DNA of 55,742 bases, taken from Sphingomonadaceae bacterium. Lineage in GTDB: Bacteria; Pseudomonadota; Alphaproteobacteria; Sphingomonadales; Sphingomonadaceae. The stretch spans positions 1-55,742 of the forward strand of contig JAHDBR010000011.1 in assembly GCA_020630295.1 (NCBI GenBank). Reading direction: 5' to 3'. The notes beneath the pieces are model-generated. The model was not told where the DNA came from and did no database searches. It saw only the letters and a program-made list of their open reading frames with translations. Shown in pieces: positions 43,943 through 52,733 of the stretch. Position numbers and translations under genes: made by a program. Numbering within the stretch: the first letter of the stretch is position 1; the number at the start of each line of letters is the position of its first letter.

Positions 43943-43978
43943 AACATCGGCTGAACGCAACTGATTTCAGAGGATTTT

Positions 43979-44587
43979 ATGACTGAACAATTTCACGGCA
44001 ATGTTCTTGCCGACAGCGCGCTTGATCAACTTTTTAACGAAGCCCGGACCTATAATGGCTGGTTGGACAAAGACGTAACCGACGCGCAAATCCATCACAT
44101 CTATGATTTGATGAAAATGGCCCCGACCTCTGCCAATATGCAGCCAGGCCGGTTTGTCTGGGTCCGTTCGGATGACGCAAAAGCGAAATTGTCCGAAATG
44201 GCATCAGACGGAAACAAGGATAAGATTCTTGCCGCACCGGCAACGGTCATCATCGGATATGACATCGACTTTCACGAGGAACTGCCTTGGCTGTTTCCGC
44301 ACACCGATGCCAAAAGCTGGTTCGAAGGTGACGAGGAAGGCCGCAAAGAAGGCGCGTTTCGTAACTCGGCTTTGCAAGGCGCCTATTTGATTATGGCCGC
44401 CCGTGCAATCGGGCTCGATTGCGGGCCTATGTCCGGCGTCGATCTGGATGCTGTTACCGAACACTTCTTTGCCGATCAGCCTCGTGTGCGGGCCGACTGG
44501 ATCTGTTCGGTGGGATATGGCGATCCCTCTACGATCTTCGATCGCAGTCCTCGCCCTGATTTCGGCAAATTTAATAAGGTCGTCTGA
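43979..44587 (+). CDS. RutE-like malonic semialdehyde reductase / nitroreductase
   Basis: 202 residues, FMN nitroreductase fold. NGWLDKDVTDAQIHHIYDLMKMAPTSANMQPGRFVWV at the start and AIGLDCGPMSGVDLDAV near the end match the RutE/HadB subgroup. RutE reduces malonic semialdehyde in uracil catabolism; no other rut genes are here, so a general aldehyde or enone reductase role is equally likely. It is 36 bases after nfu. Confidence 0.88.
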   Translation: MTEQFHGNVLADSALDQLFNEARTYNGWLDKDVTDAQIHHIYDLMKMAPTSANMQPGRFVWVRSDDAKAKLSEMASDGNKDKILAAPATVIIGYDIDFHEELPWLFPHTDAKSWFEGDEEGRKEGAFRNSALQGAYLIMAARAIGLDCGPMSGVDLDAVTEHFFADQPRVRADWICSVGYGDPSTIFDRSPRPDFGKFNKVV

Positions 44588-44632
44588 TCAGACACGCTTG
44601 AACTCGGCTAAGGCTTGGTCCATCGCCGCGCC

Positions 44633-45259
44633 ATGCGAACGCTCGTAATCGATACCTCCACTGAGGCCTGCTCCGCAGCGCTATATGAAGGAGAGCCTTT
44701 GGTATTACTGGACCACAGGCATGAAGTGATCGGACGCGGTCACGCAGAGCGTCTAATACCTATGATTTCAGAACTGCCCGGAAAAGGGAAAGCGGATCTG
44801 ATCCGCGTTTCGCTTGGCCCGGGCAGTTTTACCGGGTTGCGTATCGGGATTGCTGCTGCACGCGCACTGGGCATTGCTTGGGACGCGCAAGTTTTGGGCT
44901 ATCCCACATTGGCAATGGTCGCAGCTTGTGCCCGCGCGGGAACGGTTCGGCCTGTGACGGTCTGCATGAATGGCGGACACGGCGAATGGTTCGTCCAGAA
45001 TTTCAACGAACAACTTCAGCCAGAAGAAGCACCGCGTTCTCTGGTGCCAGAGATGGCCGCGCAATATGCGCAGCACAAGCTTGTTGCCGGCAACCGAGCG
45101 AATGAGCTCGCAGCGCTCATGGGGCCCGAAGCAACGGCACGCGATCTTTTGCCGAGCGCACACCAATTTTATTTGCTGGACTCGTCCCATCTGACCGGCG
45201 CGCTCGCGCCCGTCTATGGCCGCGAGCCGGATGCGAAACTTCCCGCACCAAAGCCATGA
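44633..45259 (+). CDS. tsaB: tRNA threonylcarbamoyladenosine biosynthesis protein TsaB
   Basis: 208 residues, ASKHA fold. LVIDTSTEACSAALYEG opens the protein, then GRGHAERLIPMI and RVSLGPGSFTGLRIGIAAARALG, the family signature. TsaB supports TsaD and TsaE in making t6A at position 37 of ANN-decoding tRNAs. Its stop overlaps the rimI start by 4 bases. Confidence 0.95.
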   Translation: MRTLVIDTSTEACSAALYEGEPLVLLDHRHEVIGRGHAERLIPMISELPGKGKADLIRVSLGPGSFTGLRIGIAAARALGIAWDAQVLGYPTLAMVAACARAGTVRPVTVCMNGGHGEWFVQNFNEQLQPEEAPRSLVPEMAAQYAQHKLVAGNRANELAALMGPEATARDLLPSAHQFYLLDSSHLTGALAPVYGREPDAKLPAPKP

Positions 45260-45711
45260 CTGACGATATCGACAGAATTATGGACGTGATGGCCGAGGCT
45301 TTCGACCCCGAATATGGCGAAGCGTGGAACCGCCGTCAGATCACGGATTCTATCGTTCTTCCGCTGACCAATTATTACTTGATAACGGCCACAGGTAAAA
45401 CGCCCGATGAAAACGAAATTGCAGCCGGTTTTGCCCTCACCAGAAGCGCCCCTGGGGAAGAAGAATTGCTACTGATAGGTGTACGGCCATCAGCTCGCGG
45501 TGCGGGATTAGGGCGCCGCCTGCTGGACCGGTTCATGTCAGAAGCCAAACGCCGGGGCGCGGAGAAAGTCTTTCTGGAAATGCGCGCCAATAACCCGGCA
45601 GAACACTTATACCGTTCCGCAGGCTTCGAACCGATCGGCCAGCGCAAGGATTATTACTTGATGCGCGACGGAAAACGCATCGATGCAATAACCTTCGGGA
45701 AAGTTCTGTAG
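45256..45711 (+). CDS. rimI: Ribosomal protein S18-alanine N-acetyltransferase RimI
   Basis: 151 residues, GNAT fold. IMDVMAEAFDPEYGEAWNRRQI at the start, the acetyl-CoA loop VRPSARGAGLGRRLL, and NPAEHLYRSAGFEPIGQRKDYY at the end are typical. It acetylates the N-terminal alanine of S18. Overlap with tsaB is the usual bacterial arrangement. Confidence 0.93.
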   Translation: MTDDIDRIMDVMAEAFDPEYGEAWNRRQITDSIVLPLTNYYLITATGKTPDENEIAAGFALTRSAPGEEELLLIGVRPSARGAGLGRRLLDRFMSEAKRRGAEKVFLEMRANNPAEHLYRSAGFEPIGQRKDYYLMRDGKRIDAITFGKVL

Positions 45712-45753
45712 CATTCGCGCATCCTAACAGCGGCATTACTTACGCTTTGCTTG

Positions 45754-45776
45754 CAGGCAAACTTGCAAGAATTGCA
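45754..45776. promoter_or_regulatory. TTGCA-rich repeats upstream of mucR
   Basis: CTTGCA and TGCAAG flank an 8-base spacer (CTTGCAGGCAAACTTGCAAG), with more TTGC/TTGCA units on either side. It lies about 85 bases upstream of mucR and may be a control region, perhaps autoregulatory. Confidence 0.3.
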
Positions 45777-45851
45777 CATAAGGTTCAAAGGGCGTCCATC
45801 CGCGAATTTTAACGCGGGCTTATAGTGGTCGCACACTAGATGAGGACACCA

Positions 45852-46292
45852 ATGGATAATTATGAAGACGATATGAAGGAGACGCTTATTACGCTGACCT
45901 CCGATATCGTTGCTGCTCATGTGAGTAACAATGATGTCGAAGTAAGCGAAGTACCGTCTTTGATTACAACCGTATTTGGCGCGCTGGCCGGTCTTGGACA
46001 GGATGAGGACCCTGTCGAAGAATTACCCGACCCGGCTGTTTCAATTCGATCATCGATCAAAAAAGATCACATCGTTTGCCTCGATTGCGGCAAGAAGATG
46101 AAGATGTTGAAACGTCATCTTATGACCGAACACGGAATGACTATCGACGAGTACAAGGCTCGCTGGAGCCTGGGCGCGGATTATCCGATGGTTGCGCCGA
46201 ACTACGCTGAAACCCGCCGCGATCTCGCCAAGAAAATTGGTCTGGGCCGCAAGCCGGGTCAGAAGCGTGGACGGAAGAAAAAGGCGGCCTGA
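45852..46292 (+). CDS. MucR/Ros-family zinc-finger regulator
   Basis: 146 residues from ATG 45852 (GAGG about 7 bases ahead; the ATG at 45840 overlaps that site). A helical oligomerisation N-terminus (TLITLTSDIVAAHVSNN) is followed by the prokaryotic zinc finger CLDCGKKMKMLKRHLMTEHG (Cys2-His2) and the basic C-terminal tail RKPGQKRGRKKKAA. MucR proteins silence horizontally acquired and AT-rich genes and control envelope and cell-cycle genes in alphaproteobacteria. A terminator follows. Confidence 0.93.
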   Translation: MDNYEDDMKETLITLTSDIVAAHVSNNDVEVSEVPSLITTVFGALAGLGQDEDPVEELPDPAVSIRSSIKKDHIVCLDCGKKMKMLKRHLMTEHGMTIDEYKARWSLGADYPMVAPNYAETRRDLAKKIGLGRKPGQKRGRKKKAA

Positions 46293-46393
46293 TTTAGGCC
46301 GGAGCTTAGCCTTCGATAGCGTTCGGATGAACGCCTTGCACCGCGCATTGAAATAGCGGCTGTGAGTTTTCATAGGCCAATGCTTGAGAAGAG

Positions 46394-46426
46394 CGCCCCT
46401 CCCCTCTAAGGGTCAGGGGCGTTTTT
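46394..46426 (+). terminator. Rho-independent terminator between mucR and fur
   Basis: CGCCCCT (46394-46400) pairs with AGGGGCG (46415-46421), with inner CCCT/AGGG support, followed by TTTTT (46422-46426). It ends only 5 bases before the AGGAA ribosome site of fur, an unusual position that hints at attenuation or a promoter within the hairpin. Confidence 0.85.
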
Positions 46427-46442
46427 CGTTCAGGAACCCATT

Positions 46443-46877
46443 TTGCAACAACGTATCGATCTAGAACAGCTTTGCGCAGAGCGCGGCCTTCGCATTACCG
46501 AACAGCGGCGCGTGATTGCACGGGTCCTGTCAGAAAGTGATGACCACCCTGATGTGGAATTGCTGCATGAACGGGCGTCCGCGATTGATCCCAAAATATC
46601 GATAGCGACCGTGTACCGCACAGTTCGCCTGTTTGAAGAGGCGGGGATTCTGGACCGGCATGATTTTGGTGATGGCCGCGCACGGTATGAAGCTGCGCCT
46701 GAAGCGCATCATGACCATCTGATTGATGTGGAAAGCGGAACGGTGGTCGAATTCGTCGATCCTGAATTGGAAGCGCTGCAAAAACAGATTGCAGAAAAGC
46801 TCGGCTACAGGCTCGTCGATCACCGGATGGAGCTGTACGGGGTGCGGCTGGACCGGCCGAAAGACAATGCCAATTGA
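46443..46877 (+). CDS. fur: Ferric uptake regulator family protein
   Basis: 144 residues from TTG 46443, with AGGAA 7 bases ahead. The winged HTH (GLRITEQRRVIARVL, PKISIATVYRTVRLFEEAGI) is typical. The metal sites are seen in the HHDHLIDVESG block, and the C-terminal CxxC pairs of some Fur proteins are absent. It represses iron uptake genes when bound to Fe2+; a Fur-like role (Mur/Irr-type differences cannot be excluded) is likely. The stop overlaps the plsC start. Confidence 0.9.
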   Translation: MQQRIDLEQLCAERGLRITEQRRVIARVLSESDDHPDVELLHERASAIDPKISIATVYRTVRLFEEAGILDRHDFGDGRARYEAAPEAHHDHLIDVESGTVVEFVDPELEALQKQIAEKLGYRLVDHRMELYGVRLDRPKDNAN

Positions 46878-47755
46878 GCAAGACTGACCTTCGCGCCGCC
46901 GCAGAGCGCGGGGAAACAACCCCACTTTCACTCGCAGGCTGGCTTCGGTTCGGGGTGCGGTTATCCGCCCTCATCCTGCTTTTGATCGTATTTGTCCCGC
47001 TGCATTATGCCTATCGGATATTCAAATATGGATCGCCATTTCCGATGCTGTTTCTGCGGTATTCGGCGTGGATAGCTGGCGCACGCGTAAAGAAAATCGG
47101 CACCCCTCTACGGCGCGACGTATTCTTTATTGCCAACCATGTTTCATGGCTGGATATTCTGGCATTGGCAGGGGCGAGCGGCACCGCATTTGTTGCCAAG
47201 GCTGAACTGGCTGAAGTGCCCGTGATTGGTTGGCTTTGCAGCCTGAACCGGACGGTCCATGTCAAACGTGAAAACCGCTTGGGCGTTGCCGAACAGATCA
47301 ACTCTCTGCGCGAAGCGTTGGAAGATAACTGGTCCGTGACCGTTTTTCCCGAAGGGACGACCACAGACGGACAGTCTCTGCTCCCTTTCAAGACATCGAT
47401 GCTCAGCGTTTTGGAGCCGCCGCCAAAAGACGTTCTGGTCCAGCCCGTTCTGATTGATTACGGGCCAGAAGTCGGCGCAGATCTGGGATGGGTTGGCGAT
47501 GAAACCGGCATCAATAATGCGAAGCGAGTTCTTAGCCGGAAAGGCAGTTTCGAGCTTCGGCTACACTTCCTCGAACCTTTCAGTCCGGAGGAGTTTCGCG
47601 GGCGCAAGGCCATCGGTGCCCGCGCTAGAGCAGCGATAGAGGCTGCACTTTTGACCTCGCTCGGCAAACCGCTGCGTGAGTTTAAACATGATGTGGTTCC
47701 GATCCGCTATGCCGCGCCTAAGGACCAGCCGGAAAAATATAGCGAGCTTGAGTGA
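46874..47755 (+). CDS. plsC: 1-acyl-sn-glycerol-3-phosphate acyltransferase
   Basis: 293 residues from TTG 46874, overlapping the fur stop (TTGA). An N-terminal hydrophobic helix (SALILLLIVFVPLHYAY) anchors it. The acyltransferase motifs are NHVSWLD (H-x4-D) and FPEGTTTDG. It makes phosphatidic acid from lysophosphatidic acid at the inner membrane; ornithine-lipid-type acylation (OlsA) is an alternative. Confidence 0.9.
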   Translation: MSKTDLRAAAERGETTPLSLAGWLRFGVRLSALILLLIVFVPLHYAYRIFKYGSPFPMLFLRYSAWIAGARVKKIGTPLRRDVFFIANHVSWLDILALAGASGTAFVAKAELAEVPVIGWLCSLNRTVHVKRENRLGVAEQINSLREALEDNWSVTVFPEGTTTDGQSLLPFKTSMLSVLEPPPKDVLVQPVLIDYGPEVGADLGWVGDETGINNAKRVLSRKGSFELRLHFLEPFSPEEFRGRKAIGARARAAIEAALLTSLGKPLREFKHDVVPIRYAAPKDQPEKYSELE

Positions 47756-47807
47756 TCTGACGCTTGCCATTGCGGCAAAGCAGCTAACGCCGTAAGGGCG
47801 CGCTTCT

Positions 47808-49163
47808 ATGAAAACGACTGCATTCCCTTCCAAGACCCAGCCAAAGACCTATCGGGTCAAGAGCTTCGGCTGTCAGATGAACGTCTATGATGGCGAGCGC
47901 ATGGCCGAAATGCTGGCAGAAAAGGGCATTACCGAAGCGCCGGAAGGCGAGGATGCCGATCTGGTGGTGCTGAACACGTGCCACATTCGCGAGAAGGCCG
48001 CGGAGAAAGTCTATTCCGATATTGGCCGTTTGACGAAGGGCAAAACGCAGAAGAAAGCGCCGATGATCGCGGTAGCCGGATGCGTTGCTCAGGCTGAGGG
48101 CGAAGAGATCATGGCGCGCGCGCCCTCTGTGTCCATGGTTGTCGGCCCGCAGGCCTATCACCGGCTCCCCGGCATGATCGACGACGCCGTGGCAGGTAAG
48201 CGCTCTACCGATACCGATATGCCCGCAGATGCAAAATTTGCGGCCCTTCCCCAACGGCGCAAATCTGCTCCGTCCGCTTTTCTGACGATTCAGGAAGGGT
48301 GCGACAAGTTCTGCACCTATTGCGTAGTCCCCTATACACGCGGCGCAGAAATTTCCCGCCCTTACAACGCTTTGGTCGACGAGGCTAAGAAACTGGTTGT
48401 AGCAGGCGCAAAGGAAATCACTCTGCTGGGCCAGAATGTCAGTGCATGGACCGGCGAGGACAGCAAGGGTCGCAAGCTCGGCATGGCCGGTTTGATCCGC
48501 GAACTCGCCAAGGATCCGGATCTGAAACGCATCCGTTACACCACAAGCCACCCGGCTGATATGGATGACGAACTGATCGATACGCATGGCGAAATCGAAA
48601 AGCTGATGCCGTATCTGCACCTTCCAGTTCAAAGCGGTAATGACCGTATTCTGAAGGCAATGAACCGCAGCCATACTGCGGAAAGCTATCTCAAGCTGTT
48701 AGAGCGTTTTCGTGCCGCCCGGCCTGATCTGGCATTATCGGGTGACTTTATCGTCGGCTTTCCCGGTGAAACGGATGCAGAGTTCGAAGATACGCTGAGA
48801 ATCGTTGACGAGGTTCGCTATTCGCAAGCCTACAGCTTTAAATACTCACCGCGCCCCGGCACGCCAGCGGCAACGATGGATGATCAAGTTCCGCTCGAAG
48901 TGATGGATGAACGCCTGCAACGGTTGCAAGCCTCCCTGCGCCGCGATCAACAAGCCTTTAACGATGCCAGCGTCGGCAAAACCTGCGAAGTTCTGGTTGA
49001 GCGCAAAGGCAAGCTGGACGGGCAATGGCTGGGCAAGTCGCCTTGGCTGCAATCGGTCCATTTCACAGGCGATGTGCAAATCGGCGATCTGGTAACCGCG
49101 GAACTCGTCCAGGCCGGGCAACAATCCATGGGCGGTATTTTGCGGGAAACCGTTGAGGCTTAA
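47808..49163 (+). CDS. miaB: tRNA-2-methylthio-N6-dimethylallyladenosine synthase MiaB
   Basis: 451 residues. N-terminal UPF0004 domain with the auxiliary cluster (VKSFGCQMNVYDGERM, NTCHIREKA, VAGCVAQ), radical SAM domain with QEGCDKFCTYCVVPYTRG (CxxxCxxC), and a C-terminal TRAM domain. It adds a methylthio group to i6A37 in tRNA. ATG 47808. First of the miaB-phoH-ybeY-corC run. Confidence 0.96.
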   Translation: MKTTAFPSKTQPKTYRVKSFGCQMNVYDGERMAEMLAEKGITEAPEGEDADLVVLNTCHIREKAAEKVYSDIGRLTKGKTQKKAPMIAVAGCVAQAEGEEIMARAPSVSMVVGPQAYHRLPGMIDDAVAGKRSTDTDMPADAKFAALPQRRKSAPSAFLTIQEGCDKFCTYCVVPYTRGAEISRPYNALVDEAKKLVVAGAKEITLLGQNVSAWTGEDSKGRKLGMAGLIRELAKDPDLKRIRYTTSHPADMDDELIDTHGEIEKLMPYLHLPVQSGNDRILKAMNRSHTAESYLKLLERFRAARPDLALSGDFIVGFPGETDAEFEDTLRIVDEVRYSQAYSFKYSPRPGTPAATMDDQVPLEVMDERLQRLQASLRRDQQAFNDASVGKTCEVLVERKGKLDGQWLGKSPWLQSVHFTGDVQIGDLVTAELVQAGQQSMGGILRETVEA

Positions 49164-49288
49164 GGGGCTGTTGCCGTTTGGTGACTTTCCACCGTAATCC
49201 GCCGCACACCCGCTTGCCTCCGCGCAGGAACGCCTTACATTCCAGATAGAAACACGGTCCGGTTCACGGACAGACGCACTGGAGACGC

Positions 49289-50320
49289 ATGGGACGTAAA
49301 CCCACTCAGGCCGCCAATACGGCCCTATCACCCGACCCGACGCCGCAACGTGAGATACGCCGCGCGCAGGTGGATATGGATTTTGAGAACCAGTCATTGC
49401 TGGTTCCGCTGTTCGGTCAGTTTGATGCAAATCTGGTGCAGATTGAAAACCGCCTTGGCGTATTCATTTCGGCGCGCGGCGATACGCTGCATATTGAAGG
49501 ACCGGAAGATAGCGTTGCCCGCGCGCGTGACGTGATCCAGTCGCTCTATGACCGGTTGGCGCAGGGGCAGGACCTGGATACAGGCGCGATTGAATCGGTA
49601 ATCGCCATGTCAAACGAACCAACGCTGGACGGCATTGTGAATGCTGACAAAAGCGCCCCGCCCATCAGCATCCGCACCCGCCGCAAGACCATCGTGCCCC
49701 GCTCCAAAGCGCAGGCAGGCTATATGCACCAGTTGGCCCGCGAAGATGTAATATTCGCTTTGGGTCCTGCGGGAACGGGTAAAACCTATGTCGCGGTGGC
49801 GCAGGCAGTCAGTCAGCTTATCACCGGCAGTGTGCAGCGCCTTATCCTCTCGCGCCCCGCCGTCGAAGCAGGCGAAAAGTTGGGTTTTCTGCCCGGCGAT
49901 ATGAAGGACAAGGTCGATCCGTATTTGCGGCCCCTTTATGATGCGCTTTTCGATTGTATGCCGCCTGAGCAAGTCGAACGGCGCATTGCCAGCGGCGAGA
50001 TTGAAATCGCGCCTATCGCCTTCATGCGCGGTCGGACGTTGGCCGATGCCTTCGTTATTCTGGACGAGGCACAAAACACCACGAAGGAGCAGATGAAAAT
50101 GTTCCTCACCCGGTTTGGTCAAAACAGCCGGATGGTGGTTTGCGGTGATCCAAGACAGGTCGATATTCCGGGCGGCGACCGAATGAGCGGCCTTGCCGAT
50201 GCAGTGGGCAGGTTGGAAGGCGTGGACGGCATTGCGGTAACCCGCTTCACCGCCGCCGATGTTGTGCGCCACCCGATTGTTGGCCGCATCGTGGAAGCAT
50301 ATGAAGGACCAAATGCTTGA
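49289..50320 (+). CDS. phoH: PhoH-like ATPase
   Basis: 343 residues. N-terminal KH-like region, then the ATPase core with Walker A LGPAGTGKTYVAVA, Walker B FVILDEAQNTTKEQMKMFLTRFG, and SRPAVEAGEKLGFLPGD. Family members are linked to RNA metabolism along with YbeY, their usual neighbour, as here. ATG 49289 follows GGAGAC. Confidence 0.95.
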   Translation: MGRKPTQAANTALSPDPTPQREIRRAQVDMDFENQSLLVPLFGQFDANLVQIENRLGVFISARGDTLHIEGPEDSVARARDVIQSLYDRLAQGQDLDTGAIESVIAMSNEPTLDGIVNADKSAPPISIRTRRKTIVPRSKAQAGYMHQLAREDVIFALGPAGTGKTYVAVAQAVSQLITGSVQRLILSRPAVEAGEKLGFLPGDMKDKVDPYLRPLYDALFDCMPPEQVERRIASGEIEIAPIAFMRGRTLADAFVILDEAQNTTKEQMKMFLTRFGQNSRMVVCGDPRQVDIPGGDRMSGLADAVGRLEGVDGIAVTRFTAADVVRHPIVGRIVEAYEGPNA

Positions 50321-50345
50321 CGCTTAGGGCAAACGGATTTGCCAC

Positions 50346-50834
50346 GTGCAGTTAGACACGGAGTTTGAAGGATGGCCAGCCGGATCTTGGGACGCGCTGA
50401 CCATGCGTGCGGCCACGGCTGCGTCCGGAGTAGCACCAGAATTGGCCAACCCGCGCCTAAGCACCAGCGTGCTTTTTACCACCGATGCCGAAGTCCATAC
50501 GCTGAACCGGGAATGGCGCGACCGGGACAAGCCGACCAACGTTCTAAGCTTTCCGATGCTGGAACGGTCCGAACTTCTTGAACTTTCAGCCGAAGGCCAT
50601 CCGGTCATGCTTGGCGATCTGGCGCTGGCCTTTGAAACTTGCGCCCGCGAGGCAGAGGAGAAAGGCGTTTCGCTGGCGGATCACGCGGCCCATCTGATAG
50701 TTCACGGGATGCTGCATCTGGCAGGTTTTGATCATGTCGATAGTGACGCACAAGCCGAGCAAATGGAAACGTTGGAGATAAAGGCTCTTGCGCAAATGGG
50801 TATTGCGGACCCATATGCGGACAGAGATATTTAG
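50346..50834 (+). CDS. ybeY: Endoribonuclease YbeY, rRNA maturation factor
   Basis: 162 residues, GTG start at 50346. The metal site HGMLHLAGFDH (H-x3-H-x5-H) in the HLIVHGMLHLAGFDHVD block is diagnostic, and REWRDRDKPTNVLSFP matches the family. It processes 16S rRNA ends and serves ribosome quality control. Between phoH and corC. Confidence 0.95.
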   Translation: MQLDTEFEGWPAGSWDALTMRAATAASGVAPELANPRLSTSVLFTTDAEVHTLNREWRDRDKPTNVLSFPMLERSELLELSAEGHPVMLGDLALAFETCAREAEEKGVSLADHAAHLIVHGMLHLAGFDHVDSDAQAEQMETLEIKALAQMGIADPYADRDI

Positions 50835-50852
50835 GAGTACCCAAGAAGGGCC

Positions 50853-51776
50853 ATGCCCGACATCGAGAATCCCGCCGGAGACGCGGACAGTAGCGGCGGG
50901 TTTTGGCCCGCGATCAAGAAATTTTTCGGTGCCGATGACGGCGATCGTTCACTGCGTGCGCAGCTGGAAGACGCCATTGACGAGCATGAGGACGAGAACC
51001 CGGATGACGATCAGGAAAGCAGCGTAGACGGAGACCTGTCTGGCGTTGAGCGGCAGATGCTGCGCAATCTGCTGCATTTCAGCGAACATGATGCCGATGA
51101 CGTATCGATCCCGCGCGGGGAAATTGTCGCTGTTGCAGCCGATCTGACTTGGGAAGAACTGATCGATAGCTTTTCTGAGAACGGACATTCGCGGATGCCG
51201 GTTTACCGCGACCAGCTCGACTCGGTTATCGGCATGATCCACATCAAGGATGTCTTTCCGTTTCTGGCCAAAGGCACGCCTCCTCCGGCGGATTGGACCA
51301 CTCTTATGCGCCAGCCGCTATATGTGCCGCAGGCGCGCAACGCGATTGACGTATTGGCAGATATGCGCGCCAACCGGACGCATCTTGCAATTGTACTCGA
51401 CGAGTTTTCCGGCACGGACGGAGTGATAACGATCGAAGATCTGGTCGAAGAGATCGTCGGTGATATTGAAGACGAGCATGATGATCTGCCCGAAGAACTG
51501 ATCTCGCCGATTGGTGAAGGTATGTGGGACTGTGATGCCCGTGCCGAGCTGGACGATGTTGCGGAGCTAGTCGATCCGCGTCTTGCCGAAGTCGAGGAGG
51601 CTGTCGACACGCTTGGCGGTCTGGCTTTCGTTTTGGCCGAGCAAGTTCCCAGCACCGGAATGGTCGTAGAACATCCGAGCGGATGGCGAATTGAGATCAC
51701 GGCTGCAGATGAAACGCACGTCAAACGAATGCGTCTTCATCCGCCAAGTGACGCGCCAGACGCAACACCCAATTAA
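50853..51776 (+). CDS. corC: CorC/HlyC family CBS-domain transporter-associated protein
   Basis: 307 residues. Acidic N-terminus, then a CBS pair (about 85-215: VSIPRGEIVAVAADLTWEELIDSFSENGHSRMPVY, and HLAIVLDEFSGTDGVITIEDLVEEIVGDIEDEHD), and a CorC_HlyC domain (about 230-295). No DUF21 membrane domain, so it is the soluble CorC form. Thought to act with magnesium or cobalt efflux. In many proteobacteria lnt follows; here a LysR gene does. Confidence 0.93.
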   Translation: MPDIENPAGDADSSGGFWPAIKKFFGADDGDRSLRAQLEDAIDEHEDENPDDDQESSVDGDLSGVERQMLRNLLHFSEHDADDVSIPRGEIVAVAADLTWEELIDSFSENGHSRMPVYRDQLDSVIGMIHIKDVFPFLAKGTPPPADWTTLMRQPLYVPQARNAIDVLADMRANRTHLAIVLDEFSGTDGVITIEDLVEEIVGDIEDEHDDLPEELISPIGEGMWDCDARAELDDVAELVDPRLAEVEEAVDTLGGLAFVLAEQVPSTGMVVEHPSGWRIEITAADETHVKRMRLHPPSDAPDATPN

Positions 51777-51848
51777 TTTCCGCCTGAATCACTACTTTTT
51801 TGCAACTAACTGTGCCCCCGCGCATTGGGAGGATAACAGGAGAGTGAG

Positions 51849-52733
51849 ATGGCGACCCGGCGGCTACCCCCACTGCGAGCTTTAGAAGCTTTTATGCGCA
51901 CCGTGCGCCTTGGTTCCGCACGTGCCGCGGCGGAAGAATTGGGCCTGAGCCCGTCCGCTTTGTCACGCCGCATCGCCAATCTTGAAGAATTTACCGGCAA
52001 AAAACTGTTTACCCGCGCTAAACAGGCGATGCAGCTGACAGATGAAGGTCAGGCCTTTCACGATGCCGTAGCACCACATCTGGAATCGCTGGCTATGGCG
52101 ATTGAAAACCAGTCAGAGAACCTGTCACTGCTTCGCCTTCGCTTGGGTGTTTTGCCACTGTTCGGAAGCCAGCGACTGTTCCCGCACTTGGGAGAATTAC
52201 GGAAACGCCACCCTCTGCTCCATATCGATATCGATACCGGACCGCATTTGGAAGACCGTGTTGGTGATACGCTGGACGCTGCGATCATACTTTCCACCGG
52301 CCCCAATACCGCCCTCCACGCTATCCGCCTGGATCATAATATGGTGCACGCCATCTGTAGCAAGGAACTGGCCGCTGCGCTTGGCAAGTCGCCCGATGCC
52401 AGCAAGCTCGCCAAGCAAACCTTCCTTATCCACAATGAACTGCCCGCCAGTTTCGAAGCGTGGAAGAAGGCCCTAGAAATCGAGGACATGGACCCCGCTG
52501 CTATCGATCACTACGATTCCGGTCAGCTCATGCTGGAAGCCGCGGCGCAGGGGCTAGGTATCGCGATTATGCACGATGATCATATGAAACGCGCTGCGGA
52601 TAACCGGCTTGATCATTTGTTCGATGCCGCCGTTGAAAGCCCGTATAGCTACTGGTTCATCTGTAAACCGCAGGCGCTGGAAAGCCGTCCGGTACGCTTG
52701 TTCCACGATTGGTTGGTACGCGCAGGACTTTAG
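51849..52733 (+). CDS. LysR-family transcriptional regulator (GcvA-like)
   Basis: 294 residues. HTH LPPLRALEAFMRTVRLGSARAAAEELGLSPSALSRRIANLEEFTG, then the effector domain (LLRLRLGVLPLFGSQRLFP). It overlaps by 4 bases the stop of the convergent lipase gene. Target unknown. Located where lnt often stands. Confidence 0.9.
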   Translation: MATRRLPPLRALEAFMRTVRLGSARAAAEELGLSPSALSRRIANLEEFTGKKLFTRAKQAMQLTDEGQAFHDAVAPHLESLAMAIENQSENLSLLRLRLGVLPLFGSQRLFPHLGELRKRHPLLHIDIDTGPHLEDRVGDTLDAAIILSTGPNTALHAIRLDHNMVHAICSKELAAALGKSPDASKLAKQTFLIHNELPASFEAWKKALEIEDMDPAAIDHYDSGQLMLEAAAQGLGIAIMHDDHMKRAADNRLDHLFDAAVESPYSYWFICKPQALESRPVRLFHDWLVRAGL

